From the NCBI GenBank assembly GCA_007120055.1, contig SKOL01000424.1:1-10554 (forward strand): a stretch of DNA of 10,554 nucleotides. The letters are read 5' to 3'. Origin of the DNA: Anaerobacillus sp. Lineage in GTDB: Bacteria; Bacillota; Bacilli; Bacillales_H; Anaerobacillaceae. Below are positions 1-5,347 of this stretch, in pieces. The position numbers and the translations under genes are program-made. Within the stretch, counting starts at the first letter, position 1. Every line of letters starts with the position of its first letter. The notes under the pieces are model-generated. The model worked only from the letters and a program-made list of their open reading frames with translations. It did no database searches and was not told the DNA's origin.

Positions 1-434
1 ATTTTGGCATTAAAGGCCATCGTATTACTCAGATGAAAAACAGTAAGTATTTTAGGGAAGATAGAGGCAAATATTTTATTAATACTAAAGGAGAAGAATA
101 CTGCCGAAGTATCGGTATGAAGCACAAATACTCTGCAAAACCACAAAATTTTGTTCACGATCATACACTCGCAAGAGTTTATTTAGAAACTTTCGACAAG
201 GAAGATCGCGAATGTTGGATGACTGAAACTGAAAACAGGGAGTACGCTTTGCAATTTGAAAAGTATGATGAGGTTAAAGATCGAATAAGCGCTCCTGATG
301 CAACAATAACAACATCAGATGGTAGATTGATAGCAATCGAAGTAGTTACCAATAACTATTCAGAACAAGAAATTGCACAAAAAGAAGAGTTTGTGAAGGA
401 GTTTTGCGATGAAATTTATTATTTCCATGCATAG
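1..434 (+). CDS. Replication-relaxation-like protein, 5' end cut by window edge
   Basis: The reading frame is open to the left edge (preceding residues FGIKGHRITQ), so the ATG at 33 is probably internal and the gene is truncated by the window. What remains looks like the end of a winged helix (the basic stretch through KYFREDRGKYFINTKGEEY), then HDHTLARVYLE, then PDATITTSDGRLIAIEVVT near residues 88-106 counted from that ATG. This order (winged helix, a conserved His segment, then PDx...E in a restriction-endonuclease-like fold) recalls the replication-relaxation family of plasmids and integrative elements, which is associated with plasmid nicking or relaxation. The usual E-x-K is replaced by E-V-V, so nuclease activity is uncertain. 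It sits 15 nt upstream of the next gene and is probably co-transcribed with it. The family call rests on motif order only and is moderate to low in confidence. Confidence 0.6.
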   Translation, partial: FGIKGHRITQMKNSKYFREDRGKYFINTKGEEYCRSIGMKHKYSAKPQNFVHDHTLARVYLETFDKEDRECWMTETENREYALQFEKYDEVKDRISAPDATITTSDGRLIAIEVVTNNYSEQEIAQKEEFVKEFCDEIYYFHA

Positions 435-449
435 AAAGGATGCTAAGTA

Positions 450-1880
450 ATGAATAAAGATTACAAAAATTTTTTATCGGATATTTTACAAGGACCTAAA
501 AAAGAAGAGGTAACGGAGCAAATTTTCGAACCCTTAAAAATCCCCGTTCAAAATATTAGAGAAAATGTAGATACACCTATTGAAACAGCACTGATCAAAG
601 ACATTTTATTTAAGGCCGATGCCTACATTTTACTAATGAATAAGTATCATAGATTCATGTATTTATTCACATATTACTTTAATCGTGTATTAAGATCACA
701 ATTTCAGAAGATATTTGATATGCCTGAAAGCACAGCTAGAGCTGATTTAAAAAAACTAAATGAAGGTAAAGTGATTGCTGAAAGTCATTTTGCTGGTAAC
801 AATTTTATATACCCTATAAGCAGAGCGTTTCGGTACTCAGAACAACACTTTGAATGGGATAAAAAAGTACCTGATAGCATTAACAAAAAGATTGTCGAGA
901 AGACTCTCTTGGATGGATTCCATAAAGTTGAATATTGGTTACGAACGGATACTATTCTTTCTAATAATCTTGATTTTTTTTCAACAGAACTGAGCATTTT
1001 CTTTCCGAAAGAGCTTCTACATCGTGACGAAGGCTTTGATTATCATTTTATTGCAATGGATTGGGCAATCGAAGAGGAAACTAAACACTACAAAAACAAA
1101 GAATGTAGCGCAGCATTTAAAAGAGCAACTGAAATTTTAAATAGAGAAGAGCCAGAAATTTCAAAGGATGAGGCGATTGCGAATGCTGATCCAAAGGATC
1201 TTGAAACGGGCGAGTTAGGTATAGTGTATTTAACTCAAGAAGCAGAAAATGAACGTAAAAAAAAGAACCAAAAGCTCGAGCGCTTTTGGAGGTTGGATAC
1301 CAAGTACCAGAGAATGTATTACAACATCATAATGAAAACGATGTTGATAAACCTATCAAATAAAAATGCTTATGTAACAAGGATTCACAACACTAAAAGC
1401 CACTCAAATATTGATCTAGTTGTATTGCATAACGGAAAAACTGATTGGACCACATATAACAATCTAATTACGCAGACCCAACGAATTTATTGCTTCCAGA
1501 CCCAATCATTAAATATAAGTATCACTATTGTGTCCGAGAATGAAGATGAAAAAGATGAAGCTAAGCATTTATGGAATATAGCAATTAAAGAACGAAAAAA
1601 GAATCATGCTGTTAACTTTGTAAAAAGAGCTAGAAGGAATTTAAAAAGGAAAAAAAACGGGGAGCCAATAAAGAAAATAACTTCTAATGACATCAGAAAA
1701 TACGTATTGAAGGGCACCAAATACTGCAACACCGACCAGGTAAATTTTGTTTCACTTGAATTAGATTATCAATTTACTAATGAAATGTATAGACCAACAC
1801 CATTTGATGAAGAAAAATTCCAAGAAGCTAAAAAAAGATTGAGAGATAGTTTTGATAGAAAAAGTGACGAGTCTGTTTAA
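450..1880 (+). CDS. Hypothetical protein (476 aa) with a possible winged-helix segment
   Basis: I do not recognise this protein. The ATG at 450 is preceded by AAAGGATG at workable spacing. Residues about 78-125 (RVLRSQFQKIFDMPESTARA and following, with a charged LKKLNEGKVI helix and a beta-wing-like FAGNNFIYP) resemble a winged helix-turn-helix, so DNA binding is plausible. The middle is charged and helical (about 200-275). Residues about 320-360 contain two predicted beta strands (NIDLVVLHNG and ISITIVSEN), and a very basic stretch (KERKKNHAVNFVKRARRNLK, then RKKNGEPIKK) follows. There is no signal peptide or membrane segment. Its position 15 nt after a replication-relaxation-like gene, with a terminator overlapping its stop codon, suggests a two-gene operon, perhaps for DNA processing of the element. 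That role is inference from context. Confidence 0.75.
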   Translation: MNKDYKNFLSDILQGPKKEEVTEQIFEPLKIPVQNIRENVDTPIETALIKDILFKADAYILLMNKYHRFMYLFTYYFNRVLRSQFQKIFDMPESTARADLKKLNEGKVIAESHFAGNNFIYPISRAFRYSEQHFEWDKKVPDSINKKIVEKTLLDGFHKVEYWLRTDTILSNNLDFFSTELSIFFPKELLHRDEGFDYHFIAMDWAIEEETKHYKNKECSAAFKRATEILNREEPEISKDEAIANADPKDLETGELGIVYLTQEAENERKKKNQKLERFWRLDTKYQRMYYNIIMKTMLINLSNKNAYVTRIHNTKSHSNIDLVVLHNGKTDWTTYNNLITQTQRIYCFQTQSLNISITIVSENEDEKDEAKHLWNIAIKERKKNHAVNFVKRARRNLKRKKNGEPIKKITSNDIRKYVLKGTKYCNTDQVNFVSLELDYQFTNEMYRPTPFDEEKFQEAKKRLRDSFDRKSDESV

Positions 1881-1896
1881 AAACAGGCTCTTTTTT
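1869..1896 (+). terminator. Rho-independent terminator overlapping the stop codon of the 476-aa gene
   Basis: GAGTCTGT (1869-1876) pairs with ACAGGCTC (1883-1890), including one G-U pair, around a six-base loop. Six T residues follow (1891-1896). The stop codon TAA (1878-1880) lies in the loop. Confidence 0.85.
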
Positions 1897-1898
1897 CT

Positions 1899-2345
1899 GT
1901 TCAAGCTACGATTGACACACCAGCTGAGAAGTAGATGCTATTGGATCTACCTATGAAACCTCAGAACGGGGATGTGAGTGCCACGATTACGAACAATATT
2001 TGCAAAAATGCAATTAGGAAAGCAGAGCAAAAATGCTCTACTTTAAAAAGGGCAATCATGCCTCACTAACTTCTTGGTCGAAATACGAATCAAGATAATA
2101 GACGTTATTAGTTACCCTTCTAGTAGGGGCACAAGTATGATTTTTCTGAACAAAAGAATAATCTGCAGATTTTTAGTAGAAACACTTGGTCCTTCACACT
2201 ACTCAATTGAGCTATTGAAAACATAAAAATAACATCATTCAAAATGAACCATGTTTTCTTTAATCATCTTGATTAATTATCGGAACTTCCTTCAGAGGAC
2301 TTCCCCTTTTGTAGCAACACCTCTTGGGTGCAGAACAGAAGTAAT
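1899..2345 (+). ncRNA. Candidate large structured non-coding RNA
   Basis: No credible ORF occurs here on either strand, yet the plus strand is packed with complementary segments. CTGAG 1924-1928 pairs with CTCAG 1960-1964 and encloses GTAGAT/ATCTAC (1931-1950). GTGA 1974-1977 pairs with TCAC 2063-2066 and encloses three hairpins (2000-2013, an 11-bp stem with one mismatch at 2019-2044, and 2051-2062). Further stems are 2073-2094, CCCTT/AGGGG 2115-2129, AGTAG/CTACT 2175-2203, GAAAACAT/ATGTTTTC 2217-2258 around TCATT/AATGA, TTAATCA/TGATTAA 2260-2276, GGAA/TTCC 2282-2304, and CTTTTGT/ACAGAAG 2306-2341 around CACC/GGTG. GCTAC 1905-1909 could alternatively pair with GTAGC 2311-2315. Loops are A-rich and most wobbles are G-U when read on the plus strand, which favours this strand. 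Size and setting recall ornate large phage-associated RNAs such as ROOL or GOLLD, but I cannot confirm membership. Boundaries are approximate and no clear promoter or terminator was found. Confidence 0.5.
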
Positions 2346-2404
2346 AATTATAAATAATAGTATATACTCATATTATATCATTCTTCTAAAATAAAAAAAA
2401 GCAG

Positions 2405-2436
2405 CAACAAAAACCACCCATAAATTCACGGGAGGT
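2405..2436 (-). terminator. Minus-strand intrinsic terminator closing the leftward cluster
   Basis: Read on the minus strand, ACC-T-CCCGTG pairs with TATGGG-T-GGT (one T-T mismatch and two G-T wobbles, loop AATT). TTTTT follows, and a run of eight T lies slightly further on. It stands downstream of the last leftward gene and its remnant, and would end their transcript before it runs antisense into the structured region. Confidence 0.6.
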
Positions 2437-2585
2437 TAAAGGAAAGATTACAGTAATAATAGCATTTTTCTTACCATTCAGGGAAAAAAGTGAAAAGGTA
2501 TTAGACCTTGCTCTTGAGTAAAATTCCTCTGAATTTGTTTACTTTTCCTTCGTCAACCTCCCTCCTATCTTCTCTTTGTTTTTAT

Positions 2586-2764
2586 TTAATTATTTAATCG
2601 ATTGATTATTGAAGTACAAGTGTTGGCCAGCTCTTTATGACCACTATCTTCTTCTAAATGACACCCTCTATCCAAAGCGATAATTGAGCCAAACGTTTTT
2701 TCAAAATCTAATTTGCCTTTCCGCCAGAGTTCAAAGCTCCCGTTTCCTGGTTTTCTTCATTCAA
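2586..2764 (-). pseudogene. Frameshifted remnant of a small gene
   Basis: Just downstream of the 142-aa gene, a TTG (2764-2762) could start MNEENQETG. The frame then needs a one-base shift at the run CGGGAG to continue as SFELWRKGKLDFEKTFGSI and on through a charged, protein-like sequence ending INRLNN and TAA at 2586-2588. The two pieces read as one coherent protein of about 60 residues if one G is restored. I do not recognise the product. The alternative is chance open frames in AT-rich DNA, since the start codon is weak. Confidence 0.35.
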
Positions 2765-2779
2765 ATAGTATTCCCACTT

Positions 2780-3208
2780 CTACCACCACGTCCCATTTAC
2801 AGGATCATAGTGATACCAAACTTTTGAGTGTTTATCAGTTGCCATGTAATGAACGTGAAAGCACTTCTCTTCTTCAACCCAATACGCTTTTTCGATGTTA
2901 TAAAAGGAGTGTTGTTCAATCATGTCGTGATCTCCCCACGCTCTTACGTGTTTATTAAGACAAGGAAGTAGCTGTTCAAATCGCTCTTTTGTAAGCCCTA
3001 AATAGCTCGGTTCTACAGCCTTGACTAGTATCGTTGTTTTTGTGTCCATATCTAATGTTTTGCTATATCCCATCGCCTCTAATTTCGCCACTACATCAAG
3101 GGCGAACAATCGGAGCGTTTCTCTCTTCATTCCGTTAACGTACCAACTTTTATCCAGTTCCAAAAACTCCACGATCAACTCTTTTGTAATATTTAGCACT
3201 TTTTCCAT
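2780..3208 (-). CDS. Hypothetical protein (142 aa), longer CFHVH/WW-tail paralogue
   Basis: The product is unknown and no characterised family was recognised. I prefer the ATG at 3208, which has AAAGGCGG about 8 nt upstream; a GTG nine bases earlier (3217) would overlap that site. The N-terminal half is helical and charged. The C-terminus carries AWG, then W-x-EE-x-CFHVH, a short spacer, WYHYDP, and a terminal WW immediately before the stop. The same tail occurs in the 95-aa protein encoded at 3676-3963, so the two are paralogues over about 50 residues while their N-termini differ. The tail looks like a small aromatic- and His-rich beta unit. No transmembrane segment or signal is visible. It is the last intact gene of the leftward cluster, starting 1 nt after the stop of the gene before it. 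In satellites such positions often hold phage-interference or accessory genes; that role is inference. Confidence 0.75.
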   Translation of the reverse strand: MEKVLNITKELIVEFLELDKSWYVNGMKRETLRLFALDVVAKLEAMGYSKTLDMDTKTTILVKAVEPSYLGLTKERFEQLLPCLNKHVRAWGDHDMIEQHSFYNIEKAYWVEEEKCFHVHYMATDKHSKVWYHYDPVNGTWW

Positions 3209-3209
3209 A

Positions 3210-3503
3210 TTACTCACCGCCTTTCAATGTTTCTATTTCTTCGAGAATTTCTGTATAAAGTTCAATAGGGATTATATCCTCACCTCTATATTTGAACTCA
3301 TATCCAAAATACAAAACTGCTTGTTCAAAGCCAATTATAACATCGAGAACGGAAGGTCTGCTTAACCGCTCTTTTAAGCAGTGCTTAATATACTCAGAAT
3401 GGAGCCTACTAAATCTTCTGATATACCAATCCTTTGTATTTTCATCTAAATCAAGGGCATTTCTTCGCCATTTCACTATTTCAAAATCACTTACTCTTAA
3501 CAT
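3210..3503 (-). CDS. Hypothetical protein (97 aa)
   Basis: I do not recognise this product. The start is placed at the ATG at 3503, with AAAGGGGG 9 nt upstream; the in-frame TTG at 3512 directly abuts that site and is unlikely. The protein is mostly helical and charged (MLRVSDFEIVKWRRNALDLD at the N-terminus), with no cysteine motif, signal or membrane segment. It ends in ETLKGGE, and the DNA for that tail supplies the ribosome binding site of the next gene. The junctions before and after this gene share the sequence GAGTAATATG (stop TAA, one base, then ATG), so translation is probably coupled across the cluster. Confidence 0.7.
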   Translation of the reverse strand: MLRVSDFEIVKWRRNALDLDENTKDWYIRRFSRLHSEYIKHCLKERLSRPSVLDVIIGFEQAVLYFGYEFKYRGEDIIPIELYTEILEEIETLKGGE

Positions 3504-3504
3504 A

Positions 3505-3669
3505 TTACTCAACCCCCTTTAGACGTTTTAAAATCTCTTTTTTTATCTTTATGAAATTCGTTTGAGCTTTTTCTTGTTTTGATATTGAGGTAATTCCTCG
3601 ACATGCTTCTAGTAGTTCCATGTGTGCATTTGTGAACTCTTTTAGTAATTCTTCATTTGATATTTTCAT
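3505..3669 (-). CDS. Small hypothetical protein (54 aa)
   Basis: This short gene fills the gap between two small genes. ATG at 3669 opens MKISNEELLKEFTNAHMELL, and the frame runs to TAA at 3505-3507, one base before the ATG of the following gene. It starts 6 nt after the stop of the 95-aa gene. The upstream GGTGG is a weak ribosome binding site, so coupling to the gene before is likely. The peptide is amphipathic and helical with a basic C-terminal half (KIKKEILKRLKGVE), and its last codons form the strong AAAGGGGG site for the next gene. No homologue was recognised. Its exact fit between neighbours is the main evidence that it is real. Confidence 0.6.
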   Translation of the reverse strand: MKISNEELLKEFTNAHMELLEACRGITSISKQEKAQTNFIKIKKEILKRLKGVE

Positions 3670-3675
3670 ACTTGT

Positions 3676-3963
3676 CTACCACCACACTTTCTTATACGGA
3701 CAATAATGAAACCAATCTTTTTGGAAGTGAACATGAAAACAGCGTTCTTCTGTATTCCAGACAACTTTTTTAATTTTTCCTAAGGTATAATCTTTCCGAG
3801 CTTCTAATCCCCAAGCATAATAGTGTTTTAAATGAACTTTATAAAATGCTTCTGCATAATCTTCGAATTTTTCTTGATTTCCACCGCATTGTTTTTTTAA
3901 AGGTTTTAAAGAACGGTGGTTTATCACCTTTTCTAAATCCCATGTGTGAGTTTCCTTAAACAT
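3676..3963 (-). CDS. Hypothetical protein (95 aa), shorter CFHVH/WW-tail paralogue
   Basis: The product is unknown. I place the start at the ATG at 3963, with AAAGG 9 nt upstream; the in-frame TTG at 3972 abuts that site. The ATG overlaps the end of the preceding coiled-coil gene by 8 nt, which implies translational coupling. The C-terminal half has AWG, I-x-K-x-x-W-x-x-EE-x-CFHVH, W-F-HY-x-P, and a final WW before TAG. It matches the tail of the 142-aa protein encoded at 2780-3208, but with a shorter loop between CFHVH and the WxHY motif. The N-terminus contains CGGNQ and a basic region. Conservation of the tail but not the front suggests a small functional domain attached to different partners. 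The function is not known. Confidence 0.75.
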   Translation of the reverse strand: MFKETHTWDLEKVINHRSLKPLKKQCGGNQEKFEDYAEAFYKVHLKHYYAWGLEARKDYTLGKIKKVVWNTEERCFHVHFQKDWFHYCPYKKVWW

Positions 3964-4270
3964 TATCCTCAACCTTTATTCGATCTTCAAATCCGTTATC
4001 CACAAGTGATTTAGAGAGCACGAAGATAACATTTTCATTTACCCTGTTGATTAGCTCCAGATGTTTCTTAAGGCTTTCTGACTCTGCTTTCTCCATTTCA
4101 TACGCCAGTTGTCTACGTTTAGCGTGCAAATAATCATATTTCTTTAACTGAATTTCGTAATAAGAACTTACGATCAACTCCTTGTTCTCCACCTCATTTT
4201 CAAATAAGGCTTCACGTTCGTTTTCCATCTTCTCGATCTCTTCCATTTTACGCTCTAAGTTTTCCCTCAT
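3956..4270 (-). CDS. Hypothetical coiled-coil protein (104 aa)
   Basis: ATG at 4270 has AGAGGAG about 9 nt upstream and lies 1 nt after the stop of the preceding gene. The protein is strongly charged and almost entirely helical: heptad-like EEIEKMENEREALFENEVEN at residues about 10-30, then YEIQLKKYDYLHAKRRQLAY and EMEKAESESLKKHLELINRV up to about residue 77, followed by a hydrophobic segment (NVIFVLSKSLVD). This indicates an oligomeric coiled coil. No catalytic motif or membrane span is visible. Its gene neighbour at 4272-4547 is also a coiled-coil protein, so the two may pair, which is inference. I do not recognise a family. Confidence 0.72.
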   Translation of the reverse strand: MRENLERKMEEIEKMENEREALFENEVENKELIVSSYYEIQLKKYDYLHAKRRQLAYEMEKAESESLKKHLELINRVNENVIFVLSKSLVDNGFEDRIKVEDNV

Positions 4271-4271
4271 A

Positions 4272-4547
4272 TCAATTCACTCCTCTTTTTAAATAATCCT
4301 CAACAAACTCATTAGCATCTTTCAATAACACATTTATTTTTTCAAAAAAAACGTTTTTTTGTTTATGCAAGTCATCTATTTCTTCGCATATTTCCCAATA
4401 CCTATCTGACCTACGATCTTCACTTTTGTTTATTCCATCTTTTTCTTTCGTTAATTCTCGAATTTTTATCTGTAACTTTTCAATTTCGTCCATATACTCC
4501 TCTTCCTTTTTGAACATGTTATCCATGACTTCTTTAACAGTTTTCAT
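4272..4547 (-). CDS. Hypothetical coiled-coil protein (91 aa)
   Basis: The ATG at 4547 is preferred because GAGGG lies 8 nt upstream; an in-frame TTG at 4580 would place that ribosome binding site inside the gene. The protein is acidic and basic in alternation and helical throughout (MKTVKEVMDNMFKKEEEYMD, EIEKLQIKIRELTKEKDGIN, then a second helix around EICEEIDDLHKQKNVFFEKI), consistent with a two-helix coiled-coil hairpin. It is the first intact gene of the small-gene cluster after the origin. No family was recognised and no promoter is convincing directly upstream, so it may be transcribed through the origin from the repressor-controlled promoter. Confidence 0.7.
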   Translation of the reverse strand: MKTVKEVMDNMFKKEEEYMDEIEKLQIKIRELTKEKDGINKSEDRRSDRYWEICEEIDDLHKQKNVFFEKINVLLKDANEFVEDYLKRGVN

Positions 4548-4586
4548 TTTATTCACCCTCACTCTTAATTTCGTTTTCAAATTGCC

Positions 4587-4770
4587 TCAACACAGCTGCA
4601 CCTTTAAATTAATAGCTTGTTCTAAATCTTTTTTAAACTCATCACCGAATTTTTTAACTTGCGTTTCTTTTTTGGGTATTGTTATACAAAGTTCTTTAAT
4701 CCCAATTTAAGATAAGAATAACCTTCAACATTACCGATCTCGATTCAAGCTTTTTCAAACCTTCTAGCAC
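4587..4770 (-). pseudogene. Frameshifted remnant of a small gene
   Basis: Three overlapping open pieces join into one coherent peptide if two single-base shifts are allowed. These are VLEGLKKLES from the GTG at 4770, IEIGNVEGYSYLKLG, and IKELCITIPKKETQVKKFGD continuing through a charged helical sequence to the TGA at 4587-4589. The last piece has no start codon of its own. This suggests a decayed gene of about 60 residues at the head of the small-gene cluster. I do not recognise it. Chance open frames in AT-rich DNA are the alternative. Confidence 0.33.
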
Positions 4771-4847
4771 CCATTAATACCAATTGAATATTCTCTCTTT
4801 TAACAAACAATCACAATATATTAAATCTCATTCTTATTAAAGAATTG

Positions 4848-5026
4848 GATATCATAACAATATTTAGGTGCAGACAGCATAGACAGTGTAGACGCACTTT
4901 TTATTATTTCTACATAAGAAAATATATATATAGAAAAATGCATAAATACTGTCTGTGGTGTCTATGCCGTCTGCAAAGATATGTTCAATCACAGAACATA
5001 TAAAACCTATCAGCCTACCATTCTAA
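4848..5026. other. Probable replication origin, unit 1 (iterons around AT-rich core)
   Basis: The left arm has AGAC boxes at 4872, 4881 and 4890; the right arm has the reverse complement GTCT at 4951, 4960 and 4969. The period is exactly 9 bp in both, so the arms (4870-4895 and 4949-4974) form an imperfect inverted repeat. Between them lies a 53-bp core of almost pure A+T. An 8-bp palindrome ATATGTTC/GAACATAT with a 7-nt spacer follows at 4979-5001. Two iteron sets flanking an AT-rich segment next to an SF3 helicase gene is the known layout of SaPI-type origins. Origin function is inferred from that resemblance. Confidence 0.65.
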
Positions 5027-5040
5027 TCAAATATATAATG

Positions 5041-5220
5041 GGGTATCTTAACAATATTTTAGGTACAGACAGCGTTGACAGTGCAGACGCACTTTTTAAT
5101 ATTCTATATAAGAAAATTTATTTAGATAAAAAGTCATAAATACTGTCTCTGGTGTCTATGCCGTCTGCAAAAATATGTTCAATCACAGAACATATAAAAC
5201 CTATCAGCCTTCCGTTCTAA
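5041..5220. other. Probable replication origin, unit 2 (tandem copy of unit 1)
   Basis: This is a second copy of the preceding unit, offset by about 193 bp and highly similar throughout. Boxes are at 5067 (AGAC), 5076 (TGAC, a one-base variant) and 5085 (AGAC), and GTCT at 5145, 5154 and 5163, again at 9-bp period. The core between arms is AT-rich but diverged from unit 1. The palindrome is repeated exactly at 5173-5195, and the segment after it (CATATAAAACCTATCAGCCT) is identical in both. The unit begins about 75 bp after the helicase stop codon in the direction of transcription. Confidence 0.65.
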
Positions 5221-5347
5221 TATCAAAGTAACCTTGTCTACATTTCCCCTTTTCAACTTCTATCCTGTTCCCTAAGTATTTTTTTGCATACTTCTTAAGG
5301 GTCTTTGGTAGATGCGGCTTCCTGCATTGCGTTCTGCATGTCGGTAT
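5204..5347 (-). pseudogene. Short coding-like frame overlapping the helicase end, no standard start
   Basis: A 47-codon frame opens after a stop near 5350, overlaps the last 53 nt of the helicase gene in another frame, and reads IPTCRTQCRKPHLPKTLKKY followed by a basic stretch ending FDIRTEG before the TGA at 5204-5206. The first open codon is ATA and no ATG, GTG or TTG lies in frame. It could be a gene with a lost start, a frameshifted extension of the helicase, or chance. Its 3' end extends into origin unit 2, and the matching position in unit 1 is disrupted. Confidence 0.28.

Larger units (their letters stand above)
4848..5220. repeat. Tandem direct repeat of about 180 bp, two copies
   Basis: The copies are 4848-5026 and 5041-5220, separated by 14 bp. 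Iteron arms, palindrome and the 3' segment are strongly conserved, while the AT-rich cores differ. That pattern suggests an old duplication with selection on the protein-binding parts. Confidence 0.85.

Noticed and set aside
1912..1940. TTGACA at 1912-1917 as a promoter for the structured RNA
   Set aside because: At 17 nt spacing the -10 would be ATGCTA, a poor match, and transcription would begin inside the first stems. It is too weak to annotate.
1899..2400. Group II intron or CRISPR array in the non-coding region
   Set aside because: No domain V signature, no intron-encoded reverse transcriptase and no regularly spaced identical repeats are present.
1880..2780. Possible left attachment site (copy of the sufB 3' end or int-proximal sequence)
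   Set aside because: I compared 9771-9900 by eye with the left part of the window and saw no shared stretch long enough. The left att is probably outside.
2713..2958. Open frame of 81 codons on the plus strand
   Set aside because: It overlaps the 142-aa minus-strand gene and has no ribosome binding site. The minus frame has the paralogous tail and proper signals.
3021..3365. Open frame of 114 codons on the plus strand
   Set aside because: It crosses two minus-strand genes with good starts and has no ribosome binding site.
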